From contig DLIO01000139.1 of assembly GCA_002483765.1 (NCBI GenBank), positions 1 to 17,743 of the forward strand: a stretch of 17,743 nucleotides of DNA. Direction: 5' to 3'. A model generated the notes under the pieces. It saw only the letters and a program-made list of their open reading frames with translations, made no database searches and was not told the DNA's origin. Shown here in pieces: positions 1 through 6,697 of this stretch; the stretch's first letter is position 1; every line of letters begins with the position of its first letter. A program made the position numbers and the translations under genes. This stretch comes from Lentisphaeria bacterium UBA7640. GTDB taxonomy: Bacteria; Verrucomicrobiota; Lentisphaeria; Victivallales; Victivallaceae.

Positions 1-33
1 GAACAACAAGGATTATAAACTGGGAAGTTGTAT

Positions 34-57
34 GGCTCCAGCTTAACGGCTGGAGCT
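34..57. terminator. Hairpin behind mcrC, possible weak terminator
   Basis: Arms ggctccagc and gctggagct can pair over about 9 bp, with one G-T wobble at the base and a six-base loop. It lies just past the McrC stop codon, as a terminator of the leftward operon would. Neither side has a clear T-run, so it may be a rho-dependent end, an mRNA-stabilising hairpin or chance. Confidence 0.35.
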
Positions 58-61
58 ATTA

Positions 62-1447
62 TCATTCAAGACTAAAACTTTCTAGGAAATTTTTGTCGGC
101 TTCAGACTGCTTATTGATTTCTTTGCGTATCGGGTAAAACTTTATTTCAAATGGAATTTCTTTATTACAGACTCTTAGAGTTTGAATATATGTCTGCTTG
201 TTTTCACCTTCAGGTTTCTCTTCCTTAGATTCCCTTACTTCTAGAGGATAAATTATTCCACACTCTATTACTTCATATCCTTGCAAATGTGTCGCAACAT
301 AAGTAATAAGTTGAAATCGGTCTTCCCGATTTACTCCATATGTAAAATTAAATTTTTTATACTTTACATCATAAATTTTAATTTTATTGTTTCCACAATC
401 AATAATAACATCAGGAAATATCTTATTTTCATCAATACCATTGGGAATACTGAACTCATGTTTATTTTTAATAAACAGAGTGAATTGTTGTTTCAGTATC
501 TTCCTGATATGATGCTCAAAAAGTAAGGAAATGTCAAATAAAAAAGCTGATAAATCTGTGTTTTTTCCGCCAGCATTTGCAAATTCATCCCTCAATATTT
601 TTAATGAAAATTCAAAAACCTGATTGTACTTCCTGAAGTATGGATTGATTACTTTTTGTGAACGTATTGAATTAAGATTTAATTTGGGGTTATTAATCGA
701 ATCAAAAGCGTTCTTAATGTCGTAAATATCAGAAACGATAGACAAGTATTTAGATTTAAAAACTTTTGCTAGAGCCATTTGTATTACAGCGTTTAACTCA
801 TTTTTGTAGCTATGTTCTTTGAAGTTACAAACTGTCTTGCCATCAAAGAAGTTTTTTTTCAGCATAGAGTTAATGTTAATTACACCTTTGACTGTATGTA
901 AATTTTCTTTTCGGTGTTGATATGTTTTGTATAATCCTAGGGAAAATGCTTTTTTAAGTAATAGTCTCCAGTAATATATTAAAATCCATTCTCCTATTCC
1001 GCACTCTTTATCAATATCCCCAAAGTTTTCAAGTTCTAAAAAACCACTTGTATTTGCAATCATATATTTTAGAAATTGATTTCCAAAGCGACAATTAATA
1101 TTGAAATGATTTGATTTGTAAATTATAGAACCAACAATATTCCCAGTATAGATTTTAAGGTTAGCAAAATTATTACCACTTATATCAAATATTTTCTGGT
1201 ATTTGTTTGCTTCAAATTCTTCATCAAAAGTAATTTGGGAGATGTTAAGTTCGGAAATGTTTTTCTTTGCAATTAAGTCATAAATTTCGATTATAAAGTT
1301 TCTTACCCCTTTTCTGCGGTGCTCTTCTTGCGTTCTTGACCCTCGTGTATTACAGTTAAAATCTTTTTTTAATTCTAAAGGCTCCAGTTTATATCCTTGA
1401 TAGTTATTATCCGCTATTCCTGTTCGGAAAAATTCTAGAGGGAGCAT
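62..1447 (-). CDS. mcrC: McrC-like nuclease subunit of McrBC restriction system
   Basis: Family: McrC is the PD-(D/E)xK endonuclease partner of the McrB motor; the complex translocates on and cleaves modified DNA. Seen: 461 residues. The nuclease core is around residues 345-400, with Pro345-Asp346, then Asp360-Val-Lys362 (the D...DxK pattern), followed by a FQLITYV segment that fits the glutamine-bearing helix of this fold. The N-terminal part is the mixed helical/beta region usual for McrC. The start ATG is two bases after the mcrB stop and has no convincing ribosome site of its own, so translation is probably coupled to mcrB. It is the last gene of the leftward operon. The pairing with an unmistakable McrB makes the call safe. 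The recognised modification cannot be predicted. Confidence 0.9.
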   Translation of the reverse strand: MLPLEFFRTGIADNNYQGYKLEPLELKKDFNCNTRGSRTQEEHRRKGVRNFIIEIYDLIAKKNISELNISQITFDEEFEANKYQKIFDISGNNFANLKIYTGNIVGSIIYKSNHFNINCRFGNQFLKYMIANTSGFLELENFGDIDKECGIGEWILIYYWRLLLKKAFSLGLYKTYQHRKENLHTVKGVININSMLKKNFFDGKTVCNFKEHSYKNELNAVIQMALAKVFKSKYLSIVSDIYDIKNAFDSINNPKLNLNSIRSQKVINPYFRKYNQVFEFSLKILRDEFANAGGKNTDLSAFLFDISLLFEHHIRKILKQQFTLFIKNKHEFSIPNGIDENKIFPDVIIDCGNNKIKIYDVKYKKFNFTYGVNREDRFQLITYVATHLQGYEVIECGIIYPLEVRESKEEKPEGENKQTYIQTLRVCNKEIPFEIKFYPIRKEINKQSEADKNFLESFSLE

Positions 1448-1449
1448 GA

Positions 1450-3150
1450 TTATTCTAATCCAAACGCTTTCTTGAACGAGGCTAGTTTTTCTACCGACTT
1501 CTTTTCGTCACCTAGCCCCCTCAAATACTCTTCAAGTAAAGGACTAATGAAATCTTTCCAAAGAAAGTTTTTGGCTTCGTTAACGTCTTCAAATCTATTT
1601 TGTATGGGTTTTAAAACTAACGCATAAGAATGTCCAATGCGGTAGTCTTTGCCTAATACCTCTTCCTTTTCAATACTACTATTTAAGTTTTTAAAAGATT
1701 GTGCTAAATCTTTCTTCCAAGTTGCCTCAAGAATGTTTTCTACAATATCAAAATTGGGCTGAATCTCTTCCCACATAAAACGTCTTCTTAGTGCAAAATC
1801 AAAACTATCAACTGAGCGGTCAATGTTATTCATTGTGCCAATGATGTAAACATTTTGAGGGATAAAAAACCAATCCTCTCCATTCTCCCAGAAATAGACA
1901 CTGTTTGCATGTTCTTCTTTATTTAAGTAAGAGTATTGAGTATTTATCTTTCCATTATATCCTCTATATTCAAGGCTATACATTAGTTCACCGAACACTC
2001 GTGATAGTTCGGCACGATTGATTTCATCTATAATGAAAAATGCAGGTTCAATTACTTCATCAATAGTAATACCAGCAGGTAAATCTGAATTGACATCCAA
2101 AATATTTTTCTGCTCTTCATTTAGTTCTGATATTTTTATAGTGCTAAAATCGTATCCATTTGCTTTGAAGTTTTCATTTTTTAAAAAATCTATATTTTTA
2201 TATAGGTCTATCTCTTTTTGAGCAGTTCTCTTGCAAAACTCTTTAAACGTTCCATTAAAAAGAATCAGTTTGCCGTCAGAACTTGGCCTAATTCCTTCCA
2301 TGAAATCCTCATAGGAATATGACGGGTGGAATTGAACGGTCTTTATTTGATATTTACTTATATCCTTTTTATTGTCCTTTCCAATTTTAATTCTATGTTG
2401 GTCTATAAATTCTGTTGCAACATTTCTTGCTTTATAGGTTTTTCCTGTTCCAGGAGCACCATAGTAAACTATTGCCTTTTTTATATTTAATTCATTTTCA
2501 AGCATTTGACGTAACTCCCAAAAGAATATTTGTTTTTTACAATAATCATCTGATTTAATTGAATTCATCAATTTCAAATGTTTTTCTATAACAATGCCTT
2601 GAATTGGAATGTCTAGTTTTTCCTGTATTTTTTCAATTAACTCATTTAACTTGTATTCAGAATCAAGGGATGTGATTTCAGCTGGAAATATTGCTCTGAG
2701 CAGCCTAAATTTGACAACATTATAGTTTCTACTAATTCCTTCCCCACCAAGTAATTTATTTATTATTTCTATAGATTTTCTAATATCTGGTGTTAATAAA
2801 TTAATAAGTAAATCAGTATCAAGTTTTTCCTTTATTAAAGATTTATGAGGATTCTTCTCAGTGTCCCAAATAGCTCCTTGGGCAACACCTCCAAGGTTAT
2901 TATCTTTATCAAACAAATATTTTTGGAAAAATGATTCTACCGATTTAAATTTGTCTTCAGAACTATCAGATAAAATCTTTTCCACTTTGTCTTTTTTCGT
3001 TTCATCCCAAGAGGTGGAATCTTTTCCGTTAAGTTTTGATTTTATGGTTTGAACAATATCTATATATTTTTTTAGATTTTCATACCAGTTTCTATGCTCT
3101 TCGAATTTATATTTCTCAAAAAAATCGAAGTATAATTGTAGTTTGTCCAT
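1450..3150 (-). CDS. mcrB: McrB-like AAA+ GTPase of McrBC restriction system
   Basis: Family: McrB is a AAA+ GTPase whose variable N-terminal domain reads modified DNA and whose rings drive McrC. Seen: 566 residues. Walker A GAPGTGKT is at 231-238, a FHPSYSYEDFMEG segment at 275-287, Walker B FFIIDEINRAE at 371-381, the McrB signature as GTMNNIDRS at 438-446 (classically MNTADRS), and an arginine-rich DFALRRRF at 451-458. Residues 1-200 match no domain I recognise and probably set target specificity. The start is well supported: AGGAG at 3156-3160 sits five bases before ATG. mcrC follows after two bases, so this is one transcript. A 71-base gap separates it from the zinc-ribbon gene upstream, with no terminator visible, so co-transcription is likely. 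Confidence 0.93.
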   Translation of the reverse strand: MDKLQLYFDFFEKYKFEEHRNWYENLKKYIDIVQTIKSKLNGKDSTSWDETKKDKVEKILSDSSEDKFKSVESFFQKYLFDKDNNLGGVAQGAIWDTEKNPHKSLIKEKLDTDLLINLLTPDIRKSIEIINKLLGGEGISRNYNVVKFRLLRAIFPAEITSLDSEYKLNELIEKIQEKLDIPIQGIVIEKHLKLMNSIKSDDYCKKQIFFWELRQMLENELNIKKAIVYYGAPGTGKTYKARNVATEFIDQHRIKIGKDNKKDISKYQIKTVQFHPSYSYEDFMEGIRPSSDGKLILFNGTFKEFCKRTAQKEIDLYKNIDFLKNENFKANGYDFSTIKISELNEEQKNILDVNSDLPAGITIDEVIEPAFFIIDEINRAELSRVFGELMYSLEYRGYNGKINTQYSYLNKEEHANSVYFWENGEDWFFIPQNVYIIGTMNNIDRSVDSFDFALRRRFMWEEIQPNFDIVENILEATWKKDLAQSFKNLNSSIEKEEVLGKDYRIGHSYALVLKPIQNRFEDVNEAKNFLWKDFISPLLEEYLRGLGDEKKSVEKLASFKKAFGLE

Positions 3151-3221
3151 AAAATCTCCTTGTTTTCTATAATGTTTTCGATTTATTTAATACATTATTA
3201 ATAATATTTTCCACTATACAT

Positions 3222-4154
3222 TTATGGTAATAATACATAAACTATAAAAATAGATAATAAACTAGACAGAGAGCCCAAAACAAGAAACACAAGACAACCA
3301 CTACCACCTTTAGGTTTAGGGTCTAGTAGAAACCTTTCTTTAACCAATTCAGGATAGGTTGACTGAAGTTTAACTACAATTAACTCCTCATCTAATCCAC
3401 CTTCATCCCAATCAGCAACCTCTTTATCTAATGCCTTACACACTTCATCAATTTGTTTTTTTGTTGGTTTTTTACAGTACTCTGTATAATCTCCATCTTT
3501 TCCAAAAAGGTCAAGTGTAGCCTCTATTAAATATCTCCTTTCTTCTTTATCGTATTTTTCATCATCTATTAAACATTCTAGTTCATCAACAGCATCCTCA
3601 AGTTTTTCTTGTAGCTCATCCTTTTCATCATTAAGGTTTTCAAGTTCAAGGGTTAAATCATCTCTAGTTTCATTAGATAGCGTTGTTAATGCCAATTTTT
3701 CATTAATTCCAGTTATTTTCGTATCAAACTTTGAACTTGTTATTTGTTTTTTTAGCTGTGACACTTTTTCCCTTGCTTCTGTTTTTGCCTTGGGATAATC
3801 AGTAAGCTTAAGTTTAGGTTTAGGTTTAGGTTCAGAATTAACTTCATGTTGGTACTTAACTTCAGGTTTAGTCTTAAGTCCTGTCAATTTTTCTTGTTCT
3901 GCTTTGACTTTAGCTAATAAATCGTAAGCTTCACCTTTAGTCATTGGTTTATCAGGATGAATATTAAACGTTTTCAGGTAGTCTAATTGTGCTTGACTAG
4001 CAGAGTCATTACGCCATAATTTCTCAGTTTTCTTTTTTTTAGGTAGTTTGGGTATAGAAATTTCATATTGACAATTAGGACAAGGTGCTACTTGTCCAGC
4101 CATTGATTCAGGTGCCACAATTTCAGTCTTACAGCTCGGACACGTTATATCCAT
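3222..4154 (-). CDS. Zinc-ribbon, coiled-coil, C-terminally membrane-anchored protein
   Basis: I do not recognise a named family. Seen: 310 residues. An N-terminal zinc ribbon has CPSC (5-8) and CPNC (25-28). Residues 50-90 form a short helical module (ASQAQLDYLKTF ... TKGEAYDLLAKV). A Lys/Pro-rich linker covers about 97-125, a charged helical and probably coiled-coil stretch about 125-205, and a helical acidic domain 205-275. One hydrophobic segment at 286-309 ends at the C-terminus, so the bulk should face the cytoplasm as a tail-anchored protein. The start is supported by GAGGA at 4163-4167, eight bases before ATG. It lies 71 bases upstream of mcrB on the same strand. Inference: a membrane-tethered accessory or sensor for McrBC; an independent role is equally possible. 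Confidence 0.8.
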   Translation of the reverse strand: MDITCPSCKTEIVAPESMAGQVAPCPNCQYEISIPKLPKKKKTEKLWRNDSASQAQLDYLKTFNIHPDKPMTKGEAYDLLAKVKAEQEKLTGLKTKPEVKYQHEVNSEPKPKPKLKLTDYPKAKTEAREKVSQLKKQITSSKFDTKITGINEKLALTTLSNETRDDLTLELENLNDEKDELQEKLEDAVDELECLIDDEKYDKEERRYLIEATLDLFGKDGDYTEYCKKPTKKQIDEVCKALDKEVADWDEGGLDEELIVVKLQSTYPELVKERFLLDPKPKGGSGCLVFLVLGSLSSLLSIFIVYVLLP

Positions 4155-4202
4155 GATGATATTCCTCTTTTATCCCAATGGAGTTGATAATGTAAATATT
4201 TA

Positions 4203-4400
4203 TCATAGACATATCTTAGCATTCAAAGCCAACTTTTCTAGGATAAGAACTTGAAGAGCTTCTGTTATATAGGAATTGTTTCGCATATCTTCACGGACAC
4301 GGCTAAGCAAGTTTTTAATCAAAGGGATAATATCAACATGTCCATTATTTTTCGAATATCATTTCCCATCTTTTACTTTATCATTTTTTATTTCATTCAT
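4203..4400 (-). pseudogene. Possible remnant of small ORF with internal stop
   Basis: Reading leftward from ATG at 4400, the frame gives MNEIKNDKVKDGK, then a TGA, then 51 more sense codons with a gene-like helical composition (for example VDIIPLIKNLLSRVREDM and ITEALQVLILEKLALNAK) before TGA at 4203-4205. A single substitution or a nearby indel would explain it. Alternatively a shorter ORF starts at an internal TTG. It lies in the 393-base gap between the DUF4365-like gene and the zinc-ribbon gene. I cannot name a family. The rest of this gap shows no terminator or RNA that I can support. Confidence 0.3.
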
Positions 4401-4408
4401 TCAGCCAT

Positions 4409-4561
4409 TTATGTGTTTATTGCTTTCTCCATAAACAACCTTCCCATACGGTTAAGTAAGCGAGGGATTAGGAATCTGGTCTCAACACTTTCCGACTGGA
4501 GCAGAATCTTTCCGATTGATAGCACATTCGACTTTTCATATTGACTATTATTGCTTGGCAT
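4409..4561 (-). CDS. Small ORF overlapping end of DUF4365-like gene
   Basis: A 50-codon frame starts at ATG 4559-4561 and overlaps the last 14 bases of the upstream gene in another frame, an arrangement that can support translational coupling. A GAGAG lies roughly ten bases upstream. The peptide (MPSNNSQYEKSNVLSIGK...) is basic and partly helical, with no family I recognise. It could be a real small gene, the front part of the decayed reading frame that follows at 4203-4400, or a chance ORF. Confidence 0.22.
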   Translation of the reverse strand: MPSNNSQYEKSNVLSIGKILLQSESVETRFLIPRLLNRMGRLFMEKAINT

Positions 4562-6335
4562 ATTGAGGTCTCTCTTTAAAATAATTATCGATGTCGTTTC
4601 CAAGCAAAACATATACAGAAGTAAAAAGGGGCATTGATGAATATAAACCAGATATGTTTGTTTTAAATTCTTGGAATGAATACCTTTTATCCAGTTTTTC
4701 GAACATCTTATCGCTATCGGACAAGAGTCCTACGGATGGGAAAGTTCCATCATCTTTAAACGAATGAATTCCAATGCATGTGACATATCTCATATTGGGA
4801 GTTCTAGATTTGTGCGGTCTTGCTTTATAAGTGAATACATGAGCTATGTTGTCATCCAGAAATACAGAATTCAAAAATCCCAAGCCGTTTTTCATAAGAA
4901 ATTCGCGATATACTGAAACTAGATTTTTTGCAATATATTCAGCTCTTGACAATTCGCATTGGTCAGACATATGCCGAATAGGATGCTCATGGATACTGAC
5001 AATATCTGGCAAGGGAACTTCTGCACGTAAATGCTGAACATTTAGCAATTCAAGAGCTTCATGAACTACATGCACAGGGAAAAGAGAAAGATTATTATCT
5101 TGCCACGGTTCCCAAGGGTCAAATATAGTGGCTACATGTTGATATGCTTGAGGTTTTACGAAACAGTATATGCTTATGGACGTAAGAAATGTTTTTTTTA
5201 CTTCATGCTGATTCTTTTGTAACCAATCAACGTTAAAAAATCTACTGATTATTCTGTTTCGAATATCTTGAAAATTATACTCTTTAGCCGTATCAATTTC
5301 TAAGAGAGATGCATAATGTTGAATAAAAGAATAAATAATTTCTGTTGCAATAGTTTCATTCCTAATAGGGAAACGATATGATTTTAGAGCAACATCTATA
5401 CAATGTCTTCGAACAAACTCAGGGCCTGCAATATTTGCAATCTGATTAGGGCTAAATGACCTATCGCTCATGATTATTGTGTTATCATAAGCATCAAACA
5501 CATTATTATCTACGGAGCAATTATCAGGAATTGTTGCAAGTAAGGGACTTGCTTGACCATAAGGGATTCGAAACAAAGAATACCTTACTCTCCCATCGTT
5601 CAAGGAAATCATTCCCAATCCGATTTTCCATGTATTGTAAAAGAGTACACTTTTTATACATTTCCAATGACCATCCAATGCTGAATTTATGGAGTCAACC
5701 ATCCTTTGAAAAACAGCAATTTGTTCTGGTGCATATTTAGATTTTTTCGATAGGAATAGATGAATCCGTTGATATTCCTTGCATAAGCTTTTCCATTTCC
5801 CAATATATGTTCCTTCGCAGTCTATTGTATCGGCTTCGGCAAAGTGGACAACAAAACTATCTTGTCCATCTTTAGCTTCTGGCATATCATAATGAATTTG
5901 CTTCCAATAAACTTTTTTATTTGCACTATCAACACATATCAGCAAAAATGGTTCGGATATGGTGAGAGAAAAAGCAAGTATCTCCATTTTACATTGGAAT
6001 TTATTCTCTCCTTCTGGAATTCCTTTCAATTGCACAGAAAATTTGCCTACAGGAATATGTTCAGAATCTAGAATCTCTATGAAGCCATCATGATTAGGAG
6101 TTTTATCTCCCTCTGATATGTGAGATTTTATTTTAGAGGTATCAATAGAATTACGGAAGCATTTTATTGCCTCTTCTTCTATATCAGAGCTTGGAGAGTA
6201 AGGGGATGGTTTTATAGGTTGTCCATTTCTTTTAGAAAAATTTCTACTCATGGCTTGTCTCCGACTCCATTGTATAATTTTATTTCTCCATACTGCATCT
6301 TCTTGATATGACTCTTTAAACTTGTACTGGAGCAA
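4548..6335 (-). CDS. DUF4365-like putative nuclease with unknown C-terminus; start region frameshifted
   Basis: Seen: 595 codons when opened at a TTG at 6335. An N-terminal domain of about 150 residues resembles DUF4365: acidic EEEA at 53-56, HDGFIEI at 82-88, FSVQLKG at 99-105, and EPFLLICVD near 128-136. That E...D...QxK layout is a PD-(D/E)xK-type nuclease pattern. Residues 150-595 match nothing I recognise. The TTG has no ribosome site. An ideal GAGGAG plus ATG lies 41 bases upstream but in another frame. The protein frame stays open and plausible (VQWDEKVNTLLQYKFKES) back to just after that ATG, so one missing base would restore a MANI... start. This gene may therefore be inactive, initiate at TTG, or be rescued by frameshifting. 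It is the first gene of the leftward cluster and divergent from the MmeI-like gene. Inference: a DNA-targeting defence protein. Confidence 0.7.
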   Translation of the reverse strand: MLQYKFKESYQEDAVWRNKIIQWSRRQAMSRNFSKRNGQPIKPSPYSPSSDIEEEAIKCFRNSIDTSKIKSHISEGDKTPNHDGFIEILDSEHIPVGKFSVQLKGIPEGENKFQCKMEILAFSLTISEPFLLICVDSANKKVYWKQIHYDMPEAKDGQDSFVVHFAEADTIDCEGTYIGKWKSLCKEYQRIHLFLSKKSKYAPEQIAVFQRMVDSINSALDGHWKCIKSVLFYNTWKIGLGMISLNDGRVRYSLFRIPYGQASPLLATIPDNCSVDNNVFDAYDNTIIMSDRSFSPNQIANIAGPEFVRRHCIDVALKSYRFPIRNETIATEIIYSFIQHYASLLEIDTAKEYNFQDIRNRIISRFFNVDWLQKNQHEVKKTFLTSISIYCFVKPQAYQHVATIFDPWEPWQDNNLSLFPVHVVHEALELLNVQHLRAEVPLPDIVSIHEHPIRHMSDQCELSRAEYIAKNLVSVYREFLMKNGLGFLNSVFLDDNIAHVFTYKARPHKSRTPNMRYVTCIGIHSFKDDGTFPSVGLLSDSDKMFEKLDKRYSFQEFKTNISGLYSSMPLFTSVYVLLGNDIDNYFKERPQYAKQ

Positions 6336-6373
6336 AGTATTGACTTTTTCATCCCATTGGACTCAATGTTTGC

Positions 6374-6388
6374 CATTCTTTTCTCCTC
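6374..6388 (-). promoter_or_regulatory. Strong ribosome binding site and ATG, out of frame with gene
   Basis: On the minus strand GAGGAG (6383-6388) is followed after six bases by ATG (6374-6376). This is the best initiation signal for the DUF4365-like gene. Its frame, however, reads MANIESNGMKKSIL and does not join the 595-codon frame, which is offset by one base (equivalent to a lost base near codon 5). Confidence 0.55.
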
Positions 6389-6697
6389 AAATATATTCTA
6401 GTGAATCAACCCTAACAATCCTATTCATCAAAGCTAATTTAGGTTTATTACACCAAACAATCAAACCACTAAACTACAATATGTACGATAAAGACTTTAA
6501 AATCAATTATTATCTTCAATAAATATATCCCAGCTCTAAATAATATAGAAGCTTATAGAGATGCTAACGTGACCACTAATGATGAAGGATAGAAATATTA
6601 TTCTTGTATTTGGCTGAATCTAAATCTTGATTTTTAGCTCATATCGGATATTCTTAATAAATATGAATAATCCAACCCTAAGCGGATGTAGTTAATT
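6377..6697. promoter_or_regulatory. Divergent intergenic region between leftward cluster and MmeI-like gene
   Basis: About 320 bases of very AT-rich DNA separate two gene sets transcribed away from each other, so both promoters should lie here. For the rightward gene a weak candidate is ttgatt at 6627-6632 with tattct at 6649-6654 (16-base spacer). I see no convincing operator palindrome, riboswitch or small coding gene. Confidence 0.4.

Noticed and set aside
3811..3833. Telomere-like tttagg repeats
   Set aside because: They lie inside the zinc-ribbon gene and encode its Lys/Pro linker (PKPKPKLKL); explained by the protein sequence.
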